Below, one piece after another: positions 13,131-24,682 of a stretch of 64,000 nucleotides of DNA. Below the pieces are notes generated by a model. It did no database searches and had not been told where the DNA came from. It saw nothing but the letters and a program-made list of their open reading frames with translations. Position numbers and translations under genes: made by a program. Each line of letters begins with the position of its first letter. Within the stretch, counting starts at the first letter, position 1. Origin of the DNA: Nymphaea colorata (taxonomy: Eukaryota; Streptophyta; Magnoliopsida; Nymphaeales; Nymphaeaceae); NCBI RefSeq assembly GCF_008831285.2, contig NC_045145.1, forward strand, positions 15,516,040 to 15,580,039, written 5' to 3'.

Positions 13131-16100
13131 TCCTTCTGCGAGTTCGATCTGTATGTGGATGATGTTTTAGCGTGTTTGCTCTGGATGTCACGGAAATTTC
13201 TTTTCCCTTTTGTGGTTTTTCACGGATGCGGTTTGCGATGATTCATATGTTTTGGCCTTCTTGAATTCAAGGTACCCGATTGGCGTTTGATTTCGATTAT
13301 GAATTCTGTCATCGTTACTTTGATGATACATGGTTCTGTGTTTGTTGGACTTCTGCGATGTTGGAAATCTGCTGGTGCGGTACTGTGATTTGATTCTTTT
13401 TTTTTCTTTTTCTTTTGGGGAAGCCGTTCCGGTTTTGTTTGAATTCTGTAAACTTGCGATTTATGTGAACCATGTTAGTTTCTCGACTCGGTTGTGTTCT
13501 TTTGATAGATGCAGCATATCTTTCTTGTGATGCGTTAGGCGATGCGTAGCCACCATAGCTTCCTGTTAAGTGGAAAGTACTGGCCGAAATTTGACTATTT
13601 GGGACGCAATTTGGTTCCCTTCTTGGCCATGTAGCACTGACTAGGTTGTTCATGCCATGTTCTGACTCATGCCCTTCCTTGTTCTTTATAAGCTTAGTTG
13701 ATCTTTGTGCTTACAAATCCACATGGTGGTTGAGTTTTGATAATCTGTTGGACAAGTGCTAGGCGTCTGATGTCCGGCAAGACAAAGTACAAATGCCTTG
13801 AAGCTGCCGTTTTGTGATGATGCTCTTGTTTTCAACGGATCACATGCCTGCATTTCCCGAACCTTTTCCGGAATCAGTGGATACAGGTTGATTAAATATC
13901 ACTGCTGGAGCCAGAAATTTCTGGTTAACGAGCACTAATAGTTTTAATTTGAAACTTTAAGGGGCAGTTATATATAAACAAGGTAAAGTTAAGAGGGGGA
14001 ATCTACACATAAATATGGAAATTTATGTAGGCTGGTGTGGGCAATTGCCCACATCAGCCTGCATTTGCCTCCACTACTGGTTGATTTGAATTGAATCAGC
14101 AGCTCTCCTATATCACCCGACTTGGTTTTTTTGTCTTCTTTTCCAAATTTTGTGATTATTTTTGTTTGCTATTTTCATGCTTAGTGACTTTGAATGCATG
14201 TTTGAAAGTTTGATAACATTCTACAATCATCATTTATCTCGTTTTTCTGTTGTCCTTGTTTCAGTAAATTTTGCCAATCTTTTAGGTTCTGTTTTTCTGT
14301 TCTTTTATGCAAATTGCATGTTCCAAAAGGGTGATTTGATTCGAGTCAGGCTGGTCTTCTCAATCTTTTGGAAAAAGAATTCAGTTCAGACTTCAGAGAC
14401 TTTCTGTTACGTCAATTAGAGCTTTTGTGGGATGTGATCGATTTCTTGGTCATGAAATTATGTAATATAGATGCTTAGTTTTTGCACTATTTCATGCACA
14501 AACATTTCTTTTGGAGTTTTCCAACATTTTCTTTCCTATCTCTCAACTATCATTTTCGTAGAGAAATTATACCAAACCTTGGGTGAACTTTGCTAACGGA
14601 GATGCAATTTGTTGAATTGGTACCTGTCGACTTTGATAAAAATGTTCAAGTGCGGAGCATTCCTTTAGTACGCAACCCATTGGGAAGGTCCTTTATTGTC
14701 ATAAAGTTCAATGATTAATCTCCCATAACTAGCAATCATATGAAAAAGAGAAACTTTACCTTCTAATTCACTATCCTGGGATGAATGATATGAGTCTGCT
14801 TTTATCATCATAAAACATGGCCATGATAACTTTGAAATTGGTCCATACTTACTTAAATTCATGCTCAAGAGTCCATAGCTCGAGACTGGGAAGGAGGTTT
14901 TTACTTGATATCGTCATCAGCATATACTCTTGATTTCTTGAATTACAATATCATGCATAATGTAGAGTAGCACTCCTTTCTTCTCACAAGGATCGTTCTG
15001 TGCCTAGAAATCAGGCAGCGAACCTTGCATGTATTGACAAGTAATATGCATATAGGTATCAGCATTAACACAAACGAGAGTCCTTTGCTATTATGGCAAT
15101 AAATAATTTAGAATTTGTTTTTCACATGATAAAAAATCACCATATAGATCTCTTCTTGGAGGTCTGAGTCTGTTACATATGATGATAAGTACATCTACTG
15201 CCCATTTGCATCATTGTAATATGTTTCAGCTTTTTTATATATAAAAATTCAGATAGATAATCCACGTCTTTTTTATGTAAAAGATGGGTGACTTCGTATT
15301 GCCTCTTGTGATGTATTTCTTTGTCAAACGGATGCCTGTGCAATATTTTTATTGTTTTATACTCAACAACTTTGCTATGAAAAGCTTGGAGATATCTGTC
15401 CAACAAAAACTGCACAATAGATGAAATCTGTCATGGTAACTTGGCGAGATGATCAGACACACCCACACTTTACTGCTATAAAGATGGTGGTGCTATAATT
15501 TTGTAATGATAGCTTTTTGTCTCTATTTTCTTTTGTTTAAATTTTAGACATTGATATTAACCATGAAAATTTCTTCCGTGTAACTTAAAACGTGCCTTTT
15601 GAGGCAGTAATTCTACAAAAAAAGATGAGGCACAGGGGCAATGGCAGTTGATCTCTATGTGGTCTAGGAAATAAGTTCTGGATTCTATAATTGTTAAGAA
15701 TCTACTTTTGCATATGGAAGTTCACAAAGTTTTTCTTGTTTCTTGGCTGGAAACTAATTGATGGATTCTACTGAAAGAATTGTTGGATTTTAGCTTCCAA
15801 GGTTCATTTGGTTGTTTGGGAAACAAGAAAATTATGTTCTTTCAAGTTGGTAAAATTTTTTTAAATGTAAAACTATTCATTTCAGGAGTTTTTCCTTCTG
15901 CATTTTCCAGCATGTCTACCGTTTAAGCTTCTTTTCCTCCCGTCAACCATCATGGAAAGGCAGCTTCAGAAGCACTGCAACTTTGTCTTCTGGTAAGAAA
16001 AGTGTAAAAGATGTTCTCCTTACAGTCAAAAGTTCCCTAAGGGAATCTTCTGTTCCCTTCGTACTTTGCTTACTAGTCATTAGTAACTTAAACAAACTCA

Positions 16101-16314
16101 TGCGGAGAAGATATGAAGATGCTAAGATGCCTCTCTTTCAAATAATTTCAGAATAGGTACAGCACAGGGAAGCAAATGAATGTTTCTCGTGGATTCTTGA
16201 AACTTATATACAACTAATGACAAGTTTAGAAAAAAGAAAGAACATGATGACAAAGCCACAAGGGAATACTTAAACTGCAGAAGTTGATTAATCCACAATG
16301 GACTGTTGTCTAGT
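13131..16314. other. upstream region of zinc-finger gene, no coding sequence recognised
   Basis: No protein-like frame is present. The minus-strand open frame at 13315-13653 has no recognisable domain. The stretch contains the transposon relic at 13900-14079. It may be leader-intron DNA of the downstream zinc-finger gene, which is inference only. Confidence 0.4.
13900..14079. mobile_element. hAT-like MITE relative with central palindrome
   Basis: The left end CACTGCTGGAGCCAG and the reverse complement of the right end, CAGTAGTGGAGGCAA, are diverged versions of the same CAGTGGCGGAGCC terminus. A 15-bp-arm palindrome with one mismatch lies at 14030-14059, centred on GGGCAATTGCCC. Similar GGTTGATT words lie near both ends but do not give an exact 8-bp target duplication. 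Confidence 0.5.
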
Positions 16315-16580
16315 ATATTGGAAAAAAAACAGTTGAACACACAATAAAAAGTTTGCAACTATCACAAACTGACATGGTCATTGTTTGACTGAGTAGTAGA
16401 AACTCTTCTGGGCCAGCCAGAAAGATGAATATGGACAAATAGTAGTTGGCATATTGGAAACTAGCTGTTCACACAATCAAAGGTTTGCTACTACTATAAA
16501 TTAGCGCGATCATTATCTTATCAAGCGTGTGGTTGAATTGTTCTGCATGAACCTGAAAGATGAATATGCACAAATACTAG
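16315..16580. repeat. diverged tandem duplication, period about 135 bp
   Basis: The segment from ATATTGGAAA (about 16315) to 16449 is repeated from about 16450 to 16580. Shared blocks include ATATTGGAAA, CACACAAT, AGTTTGC/GGTTTGC, GAAAGATGAATATG and CACAAATA. It lies 250-520 bp upstream of the zinc-finger start codon. Confidence 0.75.
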
Positions 16581-16800
16581 TCTGTACAGCAAGTACTCCA
16601 TTGATGCATTGATTTCATGGTCAAGAAAATGTAGTAGGTACTGATCTACATGGAAGCAACCAGCTGTTCTATTGTTGGTTATTCTAAAATGCAAGTCTGG
16701 TATTCTATGTGTTTCATGGTTGAATTGCTTTTGTATCTCTCAGCAATCTCATTGCAGAATCTCTCATTCTAAGGTGCAGTGAGGAGCAAGCAAACAGAGA

Positions 16801-16827
16801 ATGAGAAAGCAGAAAGTGTTCTTTTAA
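16801..16827 (+). other. 8-codon upstream ORF before zinc-finger gene
   Basis: ATG at 16801 opens an eight-codon frame ending at TAA 16825-16827, nine bases before the main ATG at 16837. It is in the same frame as the main CDS, so the stop prevents an N-terminal extension. If it lies in the mRNA it could dampen translation; whether it does depends on the unmapped transcript start. Confidence 0.4.
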
Positions 16828-16836
16828 GTGAGAAAG

Positions 16837-17634
16837 ATGATGAAGAACAGTGCTGGAATAAAGCGTGAAGCTGAAAATTCCTCTGAAGAAGGGTCAGTCG
16901 TTAGCAGCCAAGTTGCCTCCAACATATCCATCCATGAAACTTTCCAAGATATATCGAAGGATGCAACTAGCACCTCAACTCCTCCCCTCTTCAGTTCTCA
17001 AATAAAACCTGAGCTCTTCTCTCTAGAGCTGTCACTCAACTGCCACAGTGGTATGAAAAATGCCATCGGTTCCATGGAGAAAAACCTGGACACAACAATT
17101 CCCGCAGGTATTTCAATGTCAAGCACAAGTGAAAGCAGCAGCGGCATCAACCTTTCTGGACCTGGACCTATTTCCCAGTCAGCCGAGCCCAGAACATTTT
17201 CTTGCAACTATTGCGACCGCAAGTTCTTCAGCTCGCAGGCATTGGGTGGTCACCAGAATGCCCACAAGCGGGAGAGGACATTGGCCAAACGAGCTCACAG
17301 GATGGGCATGTTCTCAGACAGATATGCAAGCTTAGCATCATTGCCTCTGCATGGATCCGCATACCGGTCTCTTGGCATCAAGGCTCACTCCTTGATGCAC
17401 AACTCTGTTTTCAACAAGGCTGGTGGTGCTAGGGAAGGTGCGAGATTTGGGCATGGACATATGGGATTGCCGGTGTTCATGGATGATGGAGTTGAGCTGA
17501 TCTGGCCTGGAAGTTTTCGACAGAGAGTAAACATGGGTATTCAGACTCAGGGACTTGCCGGAAATCCAGAATTGAATAATGTGCAACTGCTTAAGGATGA
17601 TTTTTCGGAGCCAGATCTTACACTTCGTCTGTGA
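16837..17634 (+). CDS. C2H2 zinc-finger transcription factor, ZFP4-like, single QALGGH finger
   Basis: This intronless CDS encodes 265 aa, a probable nuclear DNA-binding repressor. The one C2H2 finger is at residues 121-143, with ligands C123, C126, H139 and H143 and the plant hallmark QALGGH at 134-139. It is followed by a basic segment (KRERTLAKR, 144-152). Two EAR-type LxLxL motifs are visible: LELSL at 63-67 and the extreme C-terminal DLTLRL (260-265). EAR motifs recruit TOPLESS-type co-repressors. The SLASLPLHG and SLGIKAH blocks after the finger resemble the Arabidopsis ZFP4/ZFP3 group, whose members act in epidermal, light and ABA responses; the exact orthologue is not resolved. The start is the first ATG after an in-frame stop (TAA at 16825), and a second ATG follows immediately. 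Confidence 0.9.
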   Translation: MMKNSAGIKREAENSSEEGSVVSSQVASNISIHETFQDISKDATSTSTPPLFSSQIKPELFSLELSLNCHSGMKNAIGSMEKNLDTTIPAGISMSSTSESSSGINLSGPGPISQSAEPRTFSCNYCDRKFFSSQALGGHQNAHKRERTLAKRAHRMGMFSDRYASLASLPLHGSAYRSLGIKAHSLMHNSVFNKAGGAREGARFGHGHMGLPVFMDDGVELIWPGSFRQRVNMGIQTQGLAGNPELNNVQLLKDDFSEPDLTLRL

Positions 17635-20600
17635 TCTATGGTGTAATGAGATATAACTTTTCTTTTTACGTGTCTCGCTCTTCACAACTGAATATTTGCT
17701 GTTCACAGAAGGGGTGGCAGTTTGTTGGTTACGTTCTTTGTTTTTGAAGTTGGTCATCGAGGATCTCCCCCCCACTCTCTCTATGACAAAAAAATATCTC
17801 TTCAGCCTTCATGTCGGAAGGGGACTCTGTATTTTTCTACTGTTTGAACGAGAGATGATAATATATCGGAAAAAGAGATGTTTGTGCATATAGAGATATC
17901 ATTTTTTCTTGTTTGAATATGACCAGGACTTTCTCTCTCTCAAGAAAAGCTTTTCCTTTTCCCCTTACAAAAAGACTTCAAGATAACCTCCCATGATTCT
18001 ACTTCCAAGTACTCGAACTTAAGATCTCGAGAGCTCAAAACTTGGAATATGTTTCTGTACTCGGACTTATCATGTTTCATGCATCCAAATTCCAAATTTT
18101 GCCTTCATAACTGCGGATCCAAGCAATTCAGCCTTGAGATATCCCCCCAAGTAGAGGAGGATGAAGCTAAGCCAATTCAGGGGCCCCAATCAACTAGGAG
18201 AAGGCAACAATTGGAAATCGATCTTTCTCCATGGCCTACGATAGAAAACAGGTTTCATCATCTACATCAGGGTGAAGTCATAGATACCACTTGAACTGTT
18301 CTTCATACCTGAAAGAAGAATAGGACTTGAATTACATGACTTGCTATCGGGAGTTTAAATTTTAATATTAATAGTCTGTGATTTCTTTATTGTCAAAAAT
18401 GATATTGATTTTGTAATATCAACATTGTTGTTTTCTGAACTAGGAAGTACATATTTAGAACTTCATAAATATGTGGAAAATCAGTGTGACTCATAAATTT
18501 GATCAGTATTTTGGGCTCAAATAATCATGAAGCCATAGCTCAGCTTCTCTGTTTTCAGTCTTTAATCGACACCTAAGATTCCCATGATATTAATTTTGAA
18601 AAAACTACTAAAAATCATGCTCAGCTTCTGAAGGGTCACAAAAACATGCCCAAATTTGATTCTTTCAGTTTGCTCCTGAATGTCGTTCAGAAGAAATTGA
18701 ATAAAAGAAATCCAAACTAAAATTCGTCCTTTCTTGTCCAAATCCTTTTGGAGCTCCATTTCCGAGGCACAAAACCTTATCGGCAACCCACTTTTTTGGG
18801 GCATGGCAGTTGAATTCAGACCCAGCGTCCCAAATTGGTGAACCAGACAAGGGCTTCCAGGCCATCTCTCCATTGCAGAGAACCATTTTGACCAGCTTTT
18901 GCCTTTGCATCCCCCTCGATCCTTCTTTTGACCGTTCCTCCACTAAACTCCAATTCTCCACCCACTAACACCGCCGCCCCACTCCACTCAAGCAAGCGCG
19001 CATGCACGCACAAGCTTCTCCGGCTCTACTTGCAAGCCAAATTAACTTTCCAGATGAAATTGACATGTTTCTGAGGCATCTGATTGGACTTCAACATCTT
19101 CAGGATTTTTTAATGAGAAAGATTCTGCACTGACTTGGTCAAAATTGACTCATTTTAGATGTGGTTGTAATATCATTAGTTATAACAATCTCACCAACCA
19201 AGATGAGCGTGTGGCCTTGTAATTTACTCAACTTGGTTGGTTTGTGTAAAAATATTACAAGGCAAGTCATTTGCTAGCATTATTATACCATTTTTATGTT
19301 ATCTATTACCCATATCAGGTTAACAAAGAGAGTGTCAGTCCTACTCTACGAAGTAGGTCTTTAATTCGATTTCGGTGGGTGCCAACATTTTGTGCAAGCT
19401 AAAGTGGTTCTAGTTTTTTTATGTGATTGGTTCATTCTGATTAAAAGTACACATCTTTGATCACTTTAAAAGCTTGTTCTTTTCTTTCCCCCCTTCTTTT
19501 CCTTTTATTTTATGTTCAGTTAGGATCCCTGCAGAAATAAAAGTTAAATTAAAGTGGGCACTTGTAAGACAAGCGAGGGAGAAGTTTTAAAAAACATAAT
19601 TCTAAAATTATTTACCTTAAGAAAATAACAAAATCCAATAACTTGAGTACAATTGACACTCATGTTTTCTTGTTCTGTTTGGCAGAAGGGAGGTTCTTTG
19701 ACTGTCCCATCTTTGGGCAGACTCATATAACATATGGGAGGTTTTAGCGCTTCATGAATATACTTCAATTTTTGGAATAGATTCATGAGTATCTCTACTA
19801 CCAAAAGTCGAATAGGTAAAGATTTCTCTAAAACCAGCTTACTATTCTGGAGGAATTAAATTAAAAGGTAACACTTTTTTAATGTTGCCACCCTACTCCT
19901 TCAAATCTAAATTAAAGTTTGAGCAAGAAATCGAACCATGTACTGTAGCTTCCACTTTTGCAAAGACTATTCTTGTGTTGCGTATGTGGGTATTTATGTC
20001 AGGCATGTGGGAAGCATTGATCTGATGATTCAAAGCAAGTACGACCAACTAAACATTGAAATGCACATATCCCAATTCTATAGATCATATACATACAGAA
20101 TTCGATGTTGAAAAAAAAATCAGAAAAGATCCATGTGCAAAAAAATGATTCTGTATATATTATTGGTTCTGGAACAGTGTCATCCTTGTTCTACAGCACC
20201 ATGATTGCCCACTTAGACAATATGAGTGGTGGGAGCAAGAAAAAGGAACAGAGCAGCTGAACGAGTACTGTTTCTGCAACCTTCCCACTGTACATTGGTA
20301 TTCATTTTCCCGAGAAAGGGAAGAGAAACCGTTGCTTTTTCTAGAAATTAGATTCCATCTGCTAGATGGAATAAAATGAGGGCAAACTCCTAATAGAACA
20401 ACGTCTTTTAACGTGGAATCTACACTATTGTTTACATTCTTCCATCATTTTCAGTGGCCCATCCACCTGCAGCAGGTCCACCACTTAGATGGGAGGAAGA
20501 AGGGAACGGTATAAAAAAATGTGATGCCAACATTAGGAATATTTTGGAACTACCACGAAAAATATGATATTTTAGTGCTTATTTTGATATAAAAAATTTG

Positions 20601-20800
20601 TGGGTACTTCTATTTTGATATAAAAATTTGTGGGTATCTAAGAAGTTTTATTGGTTTATATCCAACGGTCAAAAAGGAGGCGCCGATAGTCTGTAAAGGG
20701 TTTTCTTGCTCTAAAGTCATGGCGTTGTCAAGACATTGCAAGATGCAATGTCGATGATGCCGTTCCAAGAACGGAAACGTTCTTGCGATTGATGGGATCC
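17635..20800. other. intergenic after zinc-finger gene; no further gene recognised
   Basis: The first few hundred bases are presumably 3' UTR. Minus-strand open frames overlap in three frames at 18562-19013 without a recognisable domain. A hairpin-prone segment lies at 19192-19263, where CACCAACCAAGATGAG pairs imperfectly with 19227-19242 and GCCTTGTAAT (19213-19222) pairs with 19254-19263. Confidence 0.45.
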
Positions 20801-22037
20801 GCGTCCTCTACCAAAGCCACAGGACAGCTTCTTCTTCTTCTTCTTCTTCTTCCTTTGTCTTGTACATTGTTTTAGATGTTTCATCTGTGTCTATGAAATT
20901 GGGGAACAGAACACTCTGTTCTGGAACACGATCTCCCCCTGAATTGGACCTCACATCCAGAGCCTTCAACAATTCAGATCCATGCTGCTGCTTGCGGCTG
21001 AAATCCACTGTTTGGGTAACAGAAGAGATTTTATGCAGGGTTGGACGAGAGCAGGAATTCCAAAGGAAACAAACACGACTAAAAGTTGGTTTTGTCTTTG
21101 CACTCACTACTGAGTGAGTTCCTTTTTAGTCGAATCATTGGTCTTCAAATTCACTAATTTTTGGCGCCATGAAGGGTTCTGAAATCAAACACGGAAAAGC
21201 TTGGAATTTCTCCACGATAATTATATTTCGGGACTTTTTGTCACTATTACCAAAAGCAACGTGGTTTGTACGAAAGATGTGAGAGGTTATCGGTAAATTA
21301 GTTAAAAGCTGGACATTTTTCGAGATTCGGCAAAAAGATAAAAAGGAAAAGAGAGGGGAGGCGAAAGAAATTATTAAACAATTAGAAAGCTGGGGGACCG
21401 TACTCCAACGCATGATTGGGACGCCCCTTTGCCTGTGGCACAGTGAACGGAAGCCACTCTTTCTTTCGATTATCTATCCGTTACCCCAATTTTTCCTCGA
21501 TCCCCTACAATCCTTGCCTTTATTCGCTTTCCCGGCATTTTATTTTCGTAATTATCAGTCAATCTTCTCCTGTCACTGATCAAATAAAAAAGTACGCCCC
21601 CTCCCCCCTTTTCACCCCAATACGCAAACCCCTTCCCAGTTGGATTTTCTCCGAATTGCCCTCACTCTTTCGCAGAATGACACGCTCACTTTTGACCTTA
21701 TCCGTCTTTTGGTGGCCGCAACATGTGCAGTACCATCTCCGTTCACACCTTTTTCATTTTTTAATTAATTTTTGAGTTTCATGTGCTTTAATCTAATCGT
21801 CTAGGGTTTGAAAAATATGAGCACTCATACGAATGATGTTTGTGCTTGACTTAATGGGCAGCAGAGGTGACATATGAAAGCCACCAAGTTGAAGAGATGT
21901 CACGGGTTCGAGACTCATGAGGCAATCCGTAAGCCAAGGTCAAAATTGTGCATGATTTTTAAAATAGATCATGACTCGAGAAGACCTCAAGATTTTAACA
22001 ACTTTTTAAGGCCAGAAAACAATGTGACCATGTCCCT

Positions 22038-22084
<47 letters not shown>

Positions 22085-24480
22085 GGGTGTTGTTTGATTT
22101 AATATGATGAACAGTTAAGAAAAAAGGAAAAAAATGATCCACATGTAATATTAGTTTGCATCTTTTTTGTTCTTGTTTTGTTCTTAATAATCTTGATCAT
22201 GTGGACAATTATAATTAGATGATTCGATGACTTTGGGTAGCTATATTCAATTCACACACATTATATATATATATATATATATCAATTTTTTCGGATTGGT
22301 AGGTTGCATTTATTATAGTCACGTATCAAGGAGTCACAATTTGACTATGTCGTGTCATAGACGACCATCACAGGTTTAAAAATATCTCTATTTTTGCAAT
22401 TGAGACTCCAAATAACATGTTACTTTTGTCAAATTATGAAGACAAAAGGCCTGAACTCTCCAATCCCCCCATCAATTGGATGGAGTTCCACTCAATAGGC
22501 TGCACTTTCCTTGCTTGTTTGGTTCATGATCTTGGATGATTCTGATCAAGGATTTTATATATCTACGAAATTCGGACTTGTATGCCGTCGCATTCAACTA
22601 AATTTGCAAATCTATTGCACGACATATTTGACTCGAATTCGAACCATTGACATCCCTAAGTTGTGGGCCCTAAAAACAAACAAATAAACAAACAAACAAA
22701 CAGGGGTTTGGCTTAGGTAGGTGGAAGTTAAACAATATAGTGATGTGTCTAAAGTTGGGGAGCTGGATGGACGCTCTTTCTTTGAATCTTCCAAACATTG
22801 GAGCCTCTTGGAAAGCATGATGTCCCAAGTTGACCTCCAACACTCCCACCTTCCTCTTTCATCATATTTATTTTCTTTTTTATTTTATTTTATGATTCTT
22901 AATGATTTTATCATATTTACTTTCTTTTGTGTGTTTTTTTTTTATTTTCTTTTATGATTCTTTTATTTTCTAATGAAACCCTAGCCTCATGGCATGAGTG
23001 GAGTTGGTGGTCGATTACGTGAATGGGAAGGGTATTTCGGGAATAAAGTGTGAAAACGGGAGGCGAATCAAACGCGTGGATGAAGGAAGGGGAGACGGCG
23101 GAGCGCGTGGGCAAATGGGGATCGGCGCCGGAAAGACGGAATTGCCCCTATTGATGAGGATGACTAAGTGAGACCTTCGCAACTTTTTTTTTTAGAAAAA
23201 AGGTTTTCGTTGACCAAATTGTCCTCCAAAACTATTTTGAGGAAAGGTCAGATCCGGTGGTTTGAGAAATCCCAGTTTTGACTTGGAGAGCACGGGTTGT
23301 TTCTACGGCCAGCTGAGACCAGCCTTTGAGTTTATAGAATTTGACTATACTTAATTTTGACTCTATAAGTCACATAACTTGACTATAAATGTTCATAAAC
23401 CCTTGCATATTTTCAAGGATGTAAATCGATTGGATGTGGATGTTAGTAGATTCCAGTTTGGTGCTAGTGTACAAAATGAAAACATAATTTAAAATTTATA
23501 TGTACTCTAAATCACCAAGAAAAAAGTACAGTTAAGTTCGAGTATAGTTGTTTCCCAAATCCCAATTTATTGTTTAATCTGACCAATATATGCAAACCAT
23601 TGTTGAAGTTTGATATGTCAAAATTGGGTTTAGATCAATCTTTGGACTTAAGCCTATTTAATAAGCAACTTTACATGTAAATGGCATGTTATGAACACTT
23701 TTAAGGGGTCTAATATGTACCTTAAATATTTTAATATAATGCCAATCCTTTGTTTTAACTTTGAAAGTGAAACAATTCACCTCAAGTGGGACTTAGGCAA
23801 CACGTATAGTTGGCGAAATTTTGGATTTCAAGCTAATTTTTTTGTAAGCCGTACGTACCAACAAGTTCTTTTACATCAATCATGTTGTAAAATATTATAG
23901 AATCATTGTACCAATGATTAGTTATCGAGTTTGAGCAACGATATTCTAGTCAAATCTTTTTATAAATATATACATATATGTATATATTTGGCATTGAGAA
24001 CACAAGTTCACATGAAGTTACCTTGTAGAATAAATGCAGCTTGTATGTTCTTGAACTTTGAACTTTATCTTTTGGTTGCATTGCATTGCTGATCTAAGAT
24101 GTTGAGCATTCAAGTTCATCCCTCCATCCGATTTCATGTCCATATTTTATACTGAAATCCTCGTTGAGGTAGAAGCTGAAATCTACAGTTTGATACAACT
24201 ATGGATGATGAATTTGAGATTTTCTTGGAACTGAAATTCGAGAGGAATCAAAAGCAACCGTCGTTCGTATTCTCGAGCTAGAGAGATGTGGGTAGGGTTT
24301 GAGACCGTGGATCCATAAACGGGGAGGATTTGACGGACCGATTGAAAAGGATTCGGGGGAATTTGGTCATTCGGCGGAGGCAACGGGTACTTGGACCTGA
24401 CAGCACATAACGCTCATCTCTACGCGATGTAGGTCAATCATGAAGGGCATATTCGTCAACTCGAAAAGCCAAAACGCCCG
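20801..24480. other. intergenic; simple repeats; no gene recognised
   Basis: Open frames at 20808-21107 (-), 20860-21117 (+) and 21416-21775 (+) have no recognisable domain. (TA)n repeats lie at about 22041-22081 and 22262-22282, and an AAAC/AAAT-type repeat at 22676-22701. A TTGACATCCCTAAG word at 22650-22663 resembles the right end of the TAGGGATGTCAA element family, but no left end was found. Confidence 0.45.
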
Positions 24481-24682
24481 CGCTACCGGGGAACCATGGC
24501 CGCGATGGTGCAGTGAAGGGACAAAGAAAGAAGGAGGGGAGGAAGAAGACCAGAGAGAGAGAGAAAAGGAGTTGCAGAAATAAATCGGAACATCCGAAAA
24601 TCCCCCTTCCACAACGATTCCCCACCTCCCTCTGTCTCTTTCTATCTATTTGTTTATCTATTTTATCTCTGTTGGGGCAACC
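24481..24682 (+). promoter_or_regulatory. probable leader of TITANIA-like gene, with short uORF
   Basis: A GA-rich stretch (AGAGAGAGAGAAAAGG near 24554) and a CT-rich stretch (near 24627-24650) precede the start codon, a pattern common in plant leaders. A six-codon upstream frame (24495-24515) begins in a strong CCATGGC context. Whether it is transcribed depends on the real start site, which is not visible. Confidence 0.35.

Noticed and set aside
17338-17775. 145-codon minus-strand open frame
   Set aside because: It is antisense to the zinc-finger CDS and has no recognisable domain.
21416-21775. 119-codon + strand open frame
   Set aside because: No recognisable domain, Ser/Pro/Phe-rich composition from pyrimidine-rich DNA, and no splice context.
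21899-21920. tRNA B-box-like GGTTCGAGACTC
   Set aside because: No matching A-box at suitable distance and no cloverleaf; similarly rejected at 45,860, 47,690 and 61,970.
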